Below, piece after piece: positions 1-8,632 of a DNA stretch of 64,000 bases (position 1 is the stretch's first letter; each line of letters begins with the position of its first letter). The position numbers were made by a program, and so were the translations under genes. The notes under the pieces are model-generated. The model was not told the DNA's origin, searched no databases, and was given only the letters and a program-made list of their open reading frames with translations. Location of the stretch: the NCBI RefSeq assembly GCF_037963835.1, contig NZ_CP150145.1, forward strand, positions 3,162,001 through 3,226,000, in the 5' to 3' direction. This DNA is from Paenibacillus sp. FSL H8-0332 (lineage in GTDB: Bacteria; Bacillota; Bacilli; Paenibacillales; Paenibacillaceae).

Positions 1-50
1 ACGCCGGTGCAGCAGCGGTATTTGGATGGGGTGGAGGGGACGGGTAAAGA
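1..50 (+). repeat. Toxin-cassette junction repeat, copy 1
   Basis: This sequence is nearly identical to 2797-2860. It encodes the PVQQRY-x-DG-x-EG-TGK linker immediately before the toxin domain. Copy 2 carries an extra in-frame GGVEG-type insertion. Downstream the two toxin domains diverge, so this is the boundary at which C-terminal toxin modules have been exchanged. Confidence 0.75.
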
Positions 51-564
51 TAAGATACCTAATAAATTAATTGACAGTCTTTATGAGAGAACGCAAAATA
101 TCAGAAATGATATTAATAAAGAAATTCAAAAAATAAGAAATTCTGACGAATACAAGAACCTTTCAAATACACAAAGAAAAAAACTTGATAGGAAACTAGA
201 TAATCTAACTTTTGGAAATGTCGCTGTAGCAGATGTAAATATTCCGGGTATTAAGAAAGAGTTTCAAGCACATAGTCAAATTCATTCCTCTGATGGCGTG
301 GGAAGTAATGTTAGAGATTTAAGTTATTCCAAAGTAGATAAATCATTGGAAAGCTATGTCGATGATCAATTTCCACGAATTAATGACACGGAGGCAAAGA
401 TTCTTGAGGATATTGCTTCTCAAATAAAAGACCCTAATGTTAAAGGTCAAATAGATTTATTTACTGAACTAGATGCATGTCAAAGTTGCTCAAACTTAAT
501 TATGGAATTTAGACGTAAGTTCCCGAATATTCAGTTAAATGTTAATTCTAAAAGTATGAGATGA
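1..564 (+). CDS. Polymorphic toxin C-terminus, deaminase fold (5'-truncated by window)
   Basis: The reading frame is open at the left edge, so this is the tail of a larger secreted toxin. After a short linker (TPVQQRYLDGVEGTGK) comes a roughly 160-residue domain with the sequence features of the cytidine-deaminase-like toxin superfamily: a HSQIHSS segment, a DTEAKIL stretch supplying an acidic residue, and a C-x2-C zinc-type motif in FTELDACQSCSNLI. The arrangement resembles the BURPS668_1122/XOO_2897-type toxin deaminases, which would deaminate nucleic acid bases in a competitor cell. The same linker and domain type recur at 2797-3342. The stop codon touches the immunity gene that follows. 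The family is assigned by motif; the exact substrate cannot be seen. Confidence 0.75.
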   Translation, partial: TPVQQRYLDGVEGTGKDKIPNKLIDSLYERTQNIRNDINKEIQKIRNSDEYKNLSNTQRKKLDRKLDNLTFGNVAVADVNIPGIKKEFQAHSQIHSSDGVGSNVRDLSYSKVDKSLESYVDDQFPRINDTEAKILEDIASQIKDPNVKGQIDLFTELDACQSCSNLIMEFRRKFPNIQLNVNSKSMR

Positions 565-575
565 GGAGTGATAGT

Positions 576-983
576 ATGAACATTATGGGCTATGAAAGGA
601 TAAAAGATTCAGTAGTATTCGGCTTTGAGGAATATATAGATGAAGAGGGTTTAAATGTAGCACAGGCTTCAGCGAAAATTTTAGAAGAAGAATGGAGAAG
701 AGTAAACGATAGTTCATTTACTAAAACATTATATTTTATTTCTATAGCCATTGAGAGTTTGAAATATAAAGAAATTGCTGATTTTATATATAACAAATTG
801 GATATTTACCTAAAAAACGCTGAATTTGAAGAAAACATAGATAAAAATGACATTGAAAAGCTATTGCAGGACATTCAAATTTGTAAAAAGCTAATTTATA
901 GTAAAGATGAATATAAAATTAGGGAAACAAGCTTTGCTAATAAGTCAAGAGTAGAATACATCTTAGGTTTGAAGGTTGATTAA
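576..983 (+). CDS. Probable immunity protein for the deaminase toxin (135 aa)
   Basis: A small, acidic, mostly helical protein begins 11 bases after the toxin stop. I chose ATG 576 because GAGGAG at 563-568 lies 7 bases upstream; the in-frame ATG at 561 has no site. Its N-terminal half aligns by eye with the immunity candidate at 3375-4070: GFEEYIDEEGLNVAQAS here against YNEYINDEKVSRKEA there. The two neighbouring toxin domains are also of the same type, so pairs of related toxin and related antidote are present. It resembles the Imm3-like helical immunity proteins linked to deaminase toxins, but that name is tentative. It should act in the cytoplasm by binding the toxin domain. Confidence 0.65.
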   Translation: MNIMGYERIKDSVVFGFEEYIDEEGLNVAQASAKILEEEWRRVNDSSFTKTLYFISIAIESLKYKEIADFIYNKLDIYLKNAEFEENIDKNDIEKLLQDIQICKKLIYSKDEYKIRETSFANKSRVEYILGLKVD

Positions 984-1024
984 AGTTAGTGTTGTACAGT
1001 GGTTACTATGAACATAATCTTGTG

Positions 1025-1060
1025 GGGGCTACCCAGTGCCGAATTAACCTTCAGTCAAGC
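1025..1060 (+). repeat. Degenerate toxin-body junction, copy 1
   Basis: Bases 1029-1049 match 1953-1973 and 4204-4225 with few changes. Translated in the matching frame it reads GATQCRIN, the decayed counterpart of GVTHYRMN at 1949-1972, and it runs into a stop at about 1078. It marks where a copy of the toxin body was cut off. Confidence 0.6.
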
Positions 1061-1142
1061 AATAACAGTGGACTCACTTGAAGAATTGAAAGGATGGAAA
1101 TAAACGCGGGATATTTTATTTCAAATCTTCGGAAATATTTTG

Positions 1143-1271
1143 ATGTCATTTAATCCTGATATGGTGTTTGTGGAAAATGGTACGGATCATTTATTTAGGA
1201 AAGAGAATGATAATGTAATCGTAAATATAAACTTGGATCAATACCAGAAAAAGTATCTTTCAAAAAGCTAA
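1143..1271 (+). pseudogene. Short ORF of 42 codons, possible immunity-gene remnant
   Basis: An ATG-initiated frame of 42 residues (MSFNPDMVFVENG to LSKS) sits in the AT-rich stretch between two immunity genes. No convincing ribosome binding site precedes it. Its composition is like that of the neighbouring immunity genes. I do not recognise the family, and it may be the broken N-terminus of a lost immunity protein. Confidence 0.25.
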
Positions 1272-1377
1272 ACATGGATGTCGATATTTTCTTATATTGA
1301 AAAGGCGGGCCAGTTGAAACTCCTCTTTTTACCCCAATTTAATAATTATTTGAGAAGCTTTGGAAAGGTAGACGACT

Positions 1378-1511
1378 ATGGATTATGAATTATTTTTATA
1401 TTCAACTTATGGTTAACCTTTGACTGTACATGGGATGAAGAAAATGGGGTTGGTGTACGTTTGATCAATGAAGAAGTGGCTAGGGTAGGATACCAAGATG
1501 TAGCACTTTAA
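1378..1511 (+). pseudogene. Decayed DUF6985-like immunity gene, 3' remnant
   Basis: The frame MDYELFLYSTYG stops at 1416. The sequence continues in another frame from 1416 to a TAA at 1511 as TFDCTWDEENGVGVRLINEE, then VARVGYQDVAL. That tail looks like the C-terminus of DUF6985-type proteins, which are common antidote candidates in toxin loci. The frame jump at 1414-1418 and the missing N-terminal two thirds show a dead gene. The family is named from memory of its CTWDEENG-like signature. Confidence 0.5.
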
Positions 1512-1562
1512 GTGTTATTGCACTGATATAATGGGCAAGATTCCATTTGGGAAGTGATAAGT

Positions 1563-1844
1563 ATGAATAAGAAAAAACTTTTTCAAATATTAGTAGACCC
1601 TAAGGCATCAGATGCGGAAAAAGATGATGCAGTGATTGAGTTGGGAGAAAGCTTTCAAGATGATGAGACGGTAGAGTTTTTAATTAATGTGTCAAACGAA
1701 AGCAACTGTGATGAAATGATTGCAGGAAGTTGCGGCGAGTCAATCGGTCAAATTTGGCTTGCGACACAAACCATAAATTATGACATGTTGTCTCAGTTAA
1801 AAGGAATTGCCTTACAAGAGGCGCTATCTATAATTAAAGCGTAG
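1563..1844 (+). CDS. Small HEAT-like orphan immunity protein (93 aa)
   Basis: ATG 1563 follows GGAAG at about 1549-1553 by 9 bases. The protein is acidic and helical, with HEAT-type spacing (DAVIELGESFQDDETVEFLI). HEAT-like proteins of this size frequently serve as antidotes in polymorphic toxin loci. No matching toxin domain lies upstream; the nearest upstream sequence is the DUF6985-like remnant. It is therefore best read as an orphan immunity gene retained after its toxin was lost. A strong terminator follows at 1909-1944. Confidence 0.55.
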   Translation: MNKKKLFQILVDPKASDAEKDDAVIELGESFQDDETVEFLINVSNESNCDEMIAGSCGESIGQIWLATQTINYDMLSQLKGIALQEALSIIKA

Positions 1845-1908
1845 CGCCCTGAAGTGGTACAAAACAAATTTGGAATGGTTTCCTCAATAATTATAACTAA
1901 AGTACTTT

Positions 1909-1944
1909 GCCCTAAAGTTCATTTACTTTAGGGCTTTCTTTTTC
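1909..1944 (+). terminator. Rho-independent terminator
   Basis: A perfect 10-bp stem (GCCCTAAAGT with ACTTTAGGGC), a 6-base loop and a T-rich tail (TTTCTTTTT). It ends transcription of the orphan immunity gene directly before the truncated toxin body at 1949. Confidence 0.9.
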
Positions 1945-1966
1945 GGCGGGGGTTACCCATTACCGA

Positions 1967-2317
1967 ATGAACCAACCATTCAAGGTTCCGTTACTACATA
2001 ACGAAGAATATTTACTGCTCCTGCGTCTGGCCATGGAGAAGACCGCCGCCGGAGCGTATGCGCGGGGCCAGCTTGCGGCGAAGCGGCAGGAAATTCAGGT
2101 CGCAGCGGCTCTTAAGCAGGTTCAAGAGCAGATCGAAGCGGAGCAGCGATTGAACGGGCCGCCCCTTACGCTGCCGGATGGCACGCCAATTACCGCAGAC
2201 AACAAGGAAAATGAGACAACATGGGACTTTTATCAGGCGAAAGTCTATGTGCCAAATGAATATCTTACCCCGATGTACACCAGTTATCTGGGGTGGCTGG
2301 AGGAGACTTACGGCTAA
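1967..2317 (+). pseudogene. Toxin-body fragment, separated from its C-terminus by a frameshift
   Basis: The frame is open from 1949 (GVTHYRMNQPFKVP) and its first ATG is at 1967. No ribosome binding site is visible, and a terminator lies immediately upstream. The product is helical and rich in Ala, Gln and Glu (KRQEIQVAAALKQVQEQIEAEQ), then reads TTWDFYQAKVYVPNEY and ends ...LEETYG at TAA 2315-2317. The next ORF overlaps in another frame. Joining GGC to CTA by restoring one base gives the smooth sequence ETYGLTKWESRVHQAD. The simplest reading is a one-base deletion near 2312-2316 that split a formerly continuous toxin. Confidence 0.6.
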
Positions 2318-3342
2318 CGAAATGGGAGAGTCGGGTTCATCAGGCGGACGCGGTGGTGCTGGCGTTTACCGAAGGATTGGTGAAAGAAGTCGTCATGGGC
2401 GTGGCGGATACGGCTACTTTTGTCTTCAAGCTAGTTGTAGACCCGGTCAAGACTACCACAGAAATGAAGAATCAGGCAAAATATCTGATTGACCATCCAG
2501 AAGTGCTAGTGGAAGCGGCGAAGATGGCGTATCGTCAGTTTGACGAAGGCACACCCGAAGAGAAAGCTGCGATGCTGGGTTCGGTCGCCTCCATCCTTGT
2601 CCCCGGACTACAGATCATCAAAGCAGGTAAAGCAGGGAAAGCGCTGGGTGAGGTAGAAGACGTCGTCAGCCAAGCGGCGAAGGATGCCCTGCAAGGGATC
2701 AAGCAGAAACTCCCTAATCTGGGTCCGGTGGTGCAGACAGCGGAAGGTTTTGTTTTCAAGATAGGAGAGATCCAGGGTACTCCAGCCTTGCCGAAGACGC
2801 CGGTGCAGCAGCGGTATATGGATGGGCTGGAGGGTGGGGTTGAGGGGACGGGTAAAGGTACATTCCCAACCAAATTGATTGATCCAGAAGCTGATAAACA
2901 TATAATTGATAAAGTGACTGAAGCAAGAAGCGGATTATCTAATAAATATAAAAATAGTGGTAATTTTGCATATGCAGAAGTGAACGTTGCAGGTGTAAAT
3001 AAAACAGATTTCTTTGCACATAGTGGTGTTCATGACGCATCAAAAGGAATTTCAGGGACAGGGGAGTTTTCATTCAAGCCCAGTGATCCGATATATAAGG
3101 CGACCGAAGCGCCTGATAATGCAGGGAACATTTATCTGAGGGATGGAGATACAGAGTATAAAATACTAAATGATGTTGCTAGTAAACTAGGCGATAATAA
3201 AGATGCAGCAGGAACAATTAGACTGTTCACTGAAAAGGATACATGTGGTAGTTGCAATAATATCATTCAGCAATTTCAAAAAGACTTTCCCAATATTAAA
3301 GTTGAAGTACTGCATAATGGCGATACACCCATCTCACCTTAA
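2293..3342 (+). CDS. Polymorphic toxin: pre-toxin region plus deaminase-type C-terminus (349 aa)
   Basis: The frame begins at a GTG inside the upstream fragment. Residues from about 20 to 165 form a helical pre-toxin region (VLAFTEGLVKEVVMGVADT, then ATFVFKLVVDPVKT and LVEAAKMAYRQFDEGTPEEK). The junction linker PVQQRYMDG follows at 2803-2829, then the toxin domain with a HSGVHDAS segment, DGDTEYKILNDVAS and FTEKDTCGSCNNII, the same deaminase-like zinc pattern as the ORF at 1-564. No secretion signal is present, because the N-terminal body is missing or frameshifted. Expression is doubtful unless read from an upstream promoter, yet the domain itself is intact. The gene for its probable antidote starts 32 bases later. 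Confidence 0.65.
   Translation: MAGGDLRLTKWESRVHQADAVVLAFTEGLVKEVVMGVADTATFVFKLVVDPVKTTTEMKNQAKYLIDHPEVLVEAAKMAYRQFDEGTPEEKAAMLGSVASILVPGLQIIKAGKAGKALGEVEDVVSQAAKDALQGIKQKLPNLGPVVQTAEGFVFKIGEIQGTPALPKTPVQQRYMDGLEGGVEGTGKGTFPTKLIDPEADKHIIDKVTEARSGLSNKYKNSGNFAYAEVNVAGVNKTDFFAHSGVHDASKGISGTGEFSFKPSDPIYKATEAPDNAGNIYLRDGDTEYKILNDVASKLGDNKDAAGTIRLFTEKDTCGSCNNIIQQFQKDFPNIKVEVLHNGDTPISP
2797..2860 (+). repeat. Toxin-cassette junction repeat, copy 2
   Basis: The second copy of the sequence at 1-50, with a 15-bp in-frame enlargement (GGVEG). Both copies sit at the border between the conserved body and the variable toxin domain. This is the expected crossover point for replacing toxin tips by recombination. 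Confidence 0.75.
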
Positions 3343-3374
3343 ACTTCAAATAGTAAAATTAGGAGGTTGTATAC

Positions 3375-4070
3375 ATGATTTATAGCTGTAGTGAATATTC
3401 AGAATATATAAATGATACTTATAATGAATATATAAACGATGAAAAAGTGAGTAGAAAGGAGGCTATTGCACGAACATTTAATGAGTATGATATGTTAATG
3501 AAAAAAAGCGAGACAGATAAATTGGTCATAAGTGTAATAATTGCTGAAATTTTAGCTTCACATTCCAAAGCGTCCAATACATTTAAGAATTATATGGTAG
3601 AAACGTTATCAAATATAAATAATAATTTAATTGAACAGGAACATAAACTTACACAGGAGCAACACGATGATTTCTTCTTTCGTAAGAAACAAGTACTTAT
3701 ACAATTAGAAAAAATGCCATCAGACTTTTATCCCAGAGTATGTTGGTACTACGAAGAATTAACAGACGAAGTTAATAAGTTTTTTAGTGAAATCAACTTT
3801 AAGGATAGAGATGAAAAAGAGGTCGTTGAAAAAGTGATCAACCGTTTTGAGCGTGATTGCAAAAATACAGTAAGTGAAAAAATTGTAGTGTATACAACAT
3901 TAGCTGAAAATTTAGTGCGACATGATTTAACGCAACAAATAAAGGGCATCAGTTTTATAGAAGATTTAAAGGGTTTTACAGTAAACAGTATTCAAGGTGA
4001 ACAACTATCTGATGTTGAGAAAGAAAACTTGGCACAGCGCATACAAGTGGTTTTAAATTCCTTAGCTTGA
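3375..4070 (+). CDS. Probable immunity protein, Imm3-like (231 aa)
   Basis: ATG 3375 has AGGAGG 9 bases upstream. The protein is entirely helical and charged, and follows a deaminase-type toxin. Its N-terminus (SEYINDTYNEYINDEKVSRKE) matches the pattern of the immunity gene at 576-983, but this protein is about 95 residues longer. The likely role is direct binding and inactivation of the adjacent toxin domain in the cytoplasm. The Imm3 assignment is from memory of helical antidotes found beside toxin deaminases. Confidence 0.65.
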   Translation: MIYSCSEYSEYINDTYNEYINDEKVSRKEAIARTFNEYDMLMKKSETDKLVISVIIAEILASHSKASNTFKNYMVETLSNINNNLIEQEHKLTQEQHDDFFFRKKQVLIQLEKMPSDFYPRVCWYYEELTDEVNKFFSEINFKDRDEKEVVEKVINRFERDCKNTVSEKIVVYTTLAENLVRHDLTQQIKGISFIEDLKGFTVNSIQGEQLSDVEKENLAQRIQVVLNSLA

Positions 4071-4201
4071 AGCTTAAGCCTGAATTTTTAATCAGGCACA
4101 ATATCTCAATTTGGTATTCACAACATTACAATACGAGCTAATGGCCCTTATTGTGGCTATTTTCATTCTGTGATATGGATGGGGCGGTAAATGAAATAGA
4201 C

Positions 4202-4245
4202 ACTACCCAGTGACGAATAAATCCATCATTCAAGCAATCACGCTA
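4202..4245 (+). repeat. Degenerate toxin-body junction, copy 3
   Basis: In the matching frame it reads TTQ-stop-RINPSFKQSR-stop, the decayed form of VTHYRMNQPFK at 1952-1984. It is the last sign of the toxin locus. The rest of 4071-4510 holds no gene that I can support: a weak hairpin at about 4079-4100 and AT-rich sequence upstream of the glucanase. Confidence 0.55.
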
Positions 4246-4523
4246 ATAACGCTCTTATGTTCAATAGTACAGGTCAATTATGGTCAGATACTGCCATAGT
4301 TGATCTTTTTTTATGCTTGTCTAATCTCAATGATCAGTTTCATAGAATCACCTATCTTTTCCGTAGAAATAGCTCTTAAAGTGTTCTCTGCATTAAACCT
4401 ATAATGAGTGTGTATTGCAGCGAGGGGAGGGTGGGATAGGGATCTCAATAATTGTAATCGCTATCATTGTAAGGCTATGAATAAAACTGTGTGTCGTTCC
4501 ACATCAGATTAAGGAGGAATAGA

Positions 4524-7500
4524 ATGCGCAACAAGTATGTTACATGGTCGCTTGTAGTTACGCTGCTTATCTCAACGCTATTCATGGCGGCTGGACCGCT
4601 TACCCGTTCGTCGGCAGCGGGCGGACCGAATCTTGCACTTAACAAAATCATTACCGCCAGCGGGCAATCCCAGAATTATACGCCGGATAACGTTAAGGAC
4701 AGTAATCAGAATACGTATTGGGAGAGCGCAAATGATGCTTTTCCTGGGTGGATTCAAGTGGACCTGGGTACGCTCACCAGTATAGACCAGCTTGTATTAA
4801 AGCTTCCGGCAAGCTGGGAGACCCGGACGCAGACGCTGGCGGTACAGGGCAGTACGAATGGCACTAGCTTTACAGATGTTGCTGGTGCATCCGGGTACGA
4901 ATTTAATCCTTCGGTGGCGGGCAATAGTGTCACGATTAACCTCACGGCTGTCAATACACGTTATGTCCGTCTGCTGTTCAGCGCGAATACTGCATGGCCT
5001 GCGGGCCAATTGTCCGAGCTTGAAATCTACGGTGCCAGCAGCGCAACGCCTGCGCCTACTGCCAGCCCGGCTCCAGCCGGTACCTATGAAGCGGAAGACG
5101 CTACACTCTCCGGGGGCGCAAAAGTGAACACGGACCATGCCGGATACTCCAGCACAGGATTCGTTGACGGCTATCTGACTCAAGGACCGGCAACCACCTT
5201 CACGGTGAGCGTGTCCGCAGCAGGTACGCGGAATGTTACGCTGAAGTATGCCAATGCAAGCGGAAGCGACAAGACGATCAGTATCTATGTGAACGGAGTT
5301 AAGCAGCGCCAGACCACCTTGCCTAACCTGGCGAACTGGGATACCTGGAGCACGAAGGCTGAAGCCCTGCCGCTCAATTCCGGCAGCAATACCATCGCTT
5401 ACAAATATGATGCCGGGGATACGGGGAATGTCAATCTGGATCTAATTACGGTAGCGCAAGCCGTGATCGCCACTCCAGCCCCTTCACCTACGGCAGCTCC
5501 AACGTCAACCCCGGCTTCTACAGCTACAGTGGCACCAACCTCTACACAGGCGCCAACAGCCACGGCAACCCCAGCACCAACGGCTACGGCAACACCGGTG
5601 CCCACTTCAACGGCGCCCCCTGGAGGGAACATCGCCATTGGTAAGGCGATCAGTGCATCCTCCAACACGCAGAATTTCATTGCCGGTAATGCCAACGACA
5701 ACAACACGGCTACTTACTGGGAGGGTAACGGCAATCCTAGTTCTCTGACGCTTGATCTGGGAGCGAATCATAACATTACTTCCCTTGTGCTGAAGCTGAA
5801 TCCGGCGACAGAATGGGCAACACGGACCCAGAATATTCAGGTGCTTGGACAGAATCAGAGCAGTACAACCTTCAGCAATCTGGTATCCGCCCAGACGTAC
5901 ACATTCAATCCGGCTTCAGGCAATACGGTAACGATTCCTGTTACAGCTACGGTTAAGCAGCTGCAGCTTAACATTACGTCTAACTCCGGTGCGCCCGCCG
6001 GACAGATTGCCGAATTCCAGGTATATGGTGCACCGGCCGCGAACCCGGATCTGAGCATCACAGGTATGAGCTGGACGCCTGCTTCTCCGGTGGAGAGCAG
6101 CACGGTCACCCTGAATGCAGTGGTGAAGAACATTGGCAATGCCGCAGCGGCGGCTACAACGGTCAATTTCTATCTGAACAATGAGTTGGCCGGTTCTGCA
6201 CCAGTAGCGGCATTGGCAGCAGGAGCTTCAGCTACTGTATCCTTGAATGCCGGTATGCTAACTGCCGGAACCTATCCGCTGAGTGCCAAGGTGGATGAGG
6301 CTAACCAGATCATTGAGCAGAATGACAACAACAACAGCTACACTAATTCAACGCCGCTTGTTGTGGCTCCTGTATCGAGCTCCGACCTTATCGGGACCAC
6401 CTCATGGTCACCGGATACACCGGCAGCAGGCAGCAGCGTGACCTTCTCTGTCAATCTTAAGAATCAGGGCAATCTTGCTTCCTCCGGGGGTGCACACGGA
6501 ATCACTGTTGCACTGAAAAACCAGGCAGGCGCCACAGTGCAGACCTTCACAGGGTCATACAGCGGTGCAATTGCTGCCGGGGCTTCGGTGAATGTCTCTG
6601 TTCCGGGCACATGGAGTGCAGTGAACGGAAGTTACACCGTCACTACGACGATTGCCGCAGATGCCAATGAAGTTATAGCCAAGCAGGCCAACAATGTAAA
6701 AACCGTTAATCTCGTCGTATACGCTCTGCGCGGAGCAAGCGTACCCTACAGCCGGTATGACACGCAGGATGCGACCCGCGGCGGTTCAGCGGCGCTGAAA
6801 TCGGCACCGAATTTCGATCAAATGCTAACTGCTTCGGAGGCTTCGGGCCAGAGCTATATTGCTTTGCCGTCCAACGGCTCTTATGCACAATGGACAGTGA
6901 GAGCGGGTCAAGGCGGCGCCGGGGTCACCATGAGATTCACGATGCCGGATTCGGCAGACGGCATGGGCCTTACCGGAGCGCTGGATGTGTACGTGAATGG
7001 CGCCAAAGCCAAAACCATCCCGTTAACCTCCTATTACTCCTGGCAGTACTTCTCCGGCGACCAGCCTGGTGATGCACCGAGTGCCGGACGCCCATTGTTC
7101 CGCTTCGATGAAGTACACTGGAAGATGGATACACCACTTCAGCCTGGGGACACGATCCGTATTCAGAAGAGTAACGGGGACAGCCTCGAGTATGGTGTAG
7201 ACTTCCTGGAAATTGAGCCAGTACCGGCAGCAATTGCCCGCCCGGCTAACTCCGTATCGGTTACTGATTACGGTGCAGTGGCAGGTGACGGCCAGGATGA
7301 TCTTGCAGCTTTCAACAGTGCAGTAACAGCAGCAGTCGCAGGCGGCAAATCGCTCTATATCCCTTCCGGAACCTTCAATCTCAGCAGTATGTGGGTGATT
7401 GGCTCCGTCAGCAATATGATCAACAACTTTACGGTTACGGGTGCAGGTTATTGGCATACCAACCTGCAATTTACCAATCCCAATGCAGCCGGAGGAGGGA

Positions 7501-8432
7501 TCTCCTTCCGTATCCTGGGCAAGCTGGATTTCAGCAATGTCTATATGAACTCGAATCTGCGGTCCCGCTACAACCAGAACGCGATCTACAAAGGCATGAT
7601 GGATAACTTCGGCAATAATTCAGTCATTCATAATGTCTGGATCGAGCATTTCGAATGTGGAATGTGGGTGGGTGATTATGCCCGGACCCCGGCGATTTTT
7701 GCGAATAATCTGCTTGTGGAGAACAGCCGTATCCGCAACAATCTGGCGGACGGCATCAACTACTCCCAGGGAACCAGCAACTCTACCGTCCGCAATACCA
7801 ATGTGCGCAATAACGGGGACGATGGTCTGGCCGTGTGGCCGAGCAACACCTTTGGTGCACCGGATGGTGTGAATAACACTTTTTCGTACAATACGATTGA
7901 GAATAACTGGCGTGCCGGCGCTATCGGCATCTTCGGTGGCAGTGGTCACAAGGCGGATCACAACTACATCATCGACACGGTGGGCGGCTCCGGTATCCGG
8001 CTGAATACGACCTTTCCGGGGGCGCATTTCAACAACAACACGGGGATGATTTTCTCGGATACGACGATTATTAACAGCGGCACCAGCCGTGACTTGTATG
8101 ACGGGGAGCGCGGCGCGATTGATCTCGAAGCTTCGAGTGATCCGATCAAGAATGTAACCTTCACCAACATCGACATCATCAACACCCAGCGGGATGCGAT
8201 CCAGTTCGGATACGGCGGCGGCTTCTCGGGTATCGTATTCAACAACATCAACATCAACGGCACAGGTCTCGATGGAGTGACAACGTCCAGGTTCTCCGGC
8301 GCCCATAAGGGAGCGGCAATCTACACGTATACCGGTAACGGTTCAGCTACATTCAACAATCTGACTACCAGCAATATTGCGTATCCAAGCCTGTATTATA
8401 TTCAGAGCGGGTTTGGGCTGTTGATTCAGTAG
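4524..8432 (+). CDS. Secreted multidomain alpha-1,3-glucanase (mutanase), GH87
   Basis: ATG 4524 has AAGGAGG 6 bases upstream; the frame also extends to GTG 4491 without a site. The 1302-residue product has a signal peptide (to about residue 33), an F5/8-type (discoidin) domain (about 34-170), a CBM6/35-like domain beginning YEAEDATLSGG (about 185-315), a long Thr/Pro/Ala linker, a second discoidin domain (about 370-510), two CARDB-like domains (about 515-735), a beta-sandwich and a C-terminal right-handed beta-helix. The helix contains LADGIN (Asp1076) and GDDGLA (Asp1099/1100). Their 23 and 24 residue spacing equals that of the three catalytic aspartates known in Paenibacillus GH87 enzymes. 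It would degrade alpha-1,3-glucan of fungal walls or dental-type mutan outside the cell. It has its own terminator and no operon partner. Confidence 0.9.
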   Translation: MRNKYVTWSLVVTLLISTLFMAAGPLTRSSAAGGPNLALNKIITASGQSQNYTPDNVKDSNQNTYWESANDAFPGWIQVDLGTLTSIDQLVLKLPASWETRTQTLAVQGSTNGTSFTDVAGASGYEFNPSVAGNSVTINLTAVNTRYVRLLFSANTAWPAGQLSELEIYGASSATPAPTASPAPAGTYEAEDATLSGGAKVNTDHAGYSSTGFVDGYLTQGPATTFTVSVSAAGTRNVTLKYANASGSDKTISIYVNGVKQRQTTLPNLANWDTWSTKAEALPLNSGSNTIAYKYDAGDTGNVNLDLITVAQAVIATPAPSPTAAPTSTPASTATVAPTSTQAPTATATPAPTATATPVPTSTAPPGGNIAIGKAISASSNTQNFIAGNANDNNTATYWEGNGNPSSLTLDLGANHNITSLVLKLNPATEWATRTQNIQVLGQNQSSTTFSNLVSAQTYTFNPASGNTVTIPVTATVKQLQLNITSNSGAPAGQIAEFQVYGAPAANPDLSITGMSWTPASPVESSTVTLNAVVKNIGNAAAAATTVNFYLNNELAGSAPVAALAAGASATVSLNAGMLTAGTYPLSAKVDEANQIIEQNDNNNSYTNSTPLVVAPVSSSDLIGTTSWSPDTPAAGSSVTFSVNLKNQGNLASSGGAHGITVALKNQAGATVQTFTGSYSGAIAAGASVNVSVPGTWSAVNGSYTVTTTIAADANEVIAKQANNVKTVNLVVYALRGASVPYSRYDTQDATRGGSAALKSAPNFDQMLTASEASGQSYIALPSNGSYAQWTVRAGQGGAGVTMRFTMPDSADGMGLTGALDVYVNGAKAKTIPLTSYYSWQYFSGDQPGDAPSAGRPLFRFDEVHWKMDTPLQPGDTIRIQKSNGDSLEYGVDFLEIEPVPAAIARPANSVSVTDYGAVAGDGQDDLAAFNSAVTAAVAGGKSLYIPSGTFNLSSMWVIGSVSNMINNFTVTGAGYWHTNLQFTNPNAAGGGISFRILGKLDFSNVYMNSNLRSRYNQNAIYKGMMDNFGNNSVIHNVWIEHFECGMWVGDYARTPAIFANNLLVENSRIRNNLADGINYSQGTSNSTVRNTNVRNNGDDGLAVWPSNTFGAPDGVNNTFSYNTIENNWRAGAIGIFGGSGHKADHNYIIDTVGGSGIRLNTTFPGAHFNNNTGMIFSDTTIINSGTSRDLYDGERGAIDLEASSDPIKNVTFTNIDIINTQRDAIQFGYGGGFSGIVFNNININGTGLDGVTTSRFSGAHKGAAIYTYTGNGSATFNNLTTSNIAYPSLYYIQSGFGLLIQ

Positions 8433-8448
8433 CCTAGAGATAGACAGG

Positions 8449-8477
8449 GAGGGGCCTAAGCGGCTCCTCTTTTTTTG
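8449..8477 (+). terminator. Rho-independent terminator of the glucanase gene
   Basis: An 8-bp stem GAGGGGCC/GGCTCCTC (one G-T pair) with loop TAAGC and a run of T, 17 bases after the stop codon. Confidence 0.85.
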
Positions 8478-8508
8478 GTTTTAGCCAGTTGAGTGCGTGA
8501 AACGTGCA

Positions 8509-8549
8509 AAATCAGGACCACCCGTCCAACGGAAGGTCCTGATTTTTGT
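8509..8549. terminator. Bidirectional terminator between convergent genes
   Basis: A perfect 11-bp stem AAATCAGGACC/GGTCCTGATTT with a 15-base loop, followed by TTG on the plus strand and preceded by AAA-rich sequence. It separates the plus-strand glucanase from the convergent tlyA-like gene. Confidence 0.75.
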
Positions 8550-8632
8550 TTCTTAGAAGATCCCTGTTGGTGGTCTTCCTTTGAGTGGTCTGTTCTTCCC
8601 AACAAGATTAAGGACATGAAGATATGTATTTA

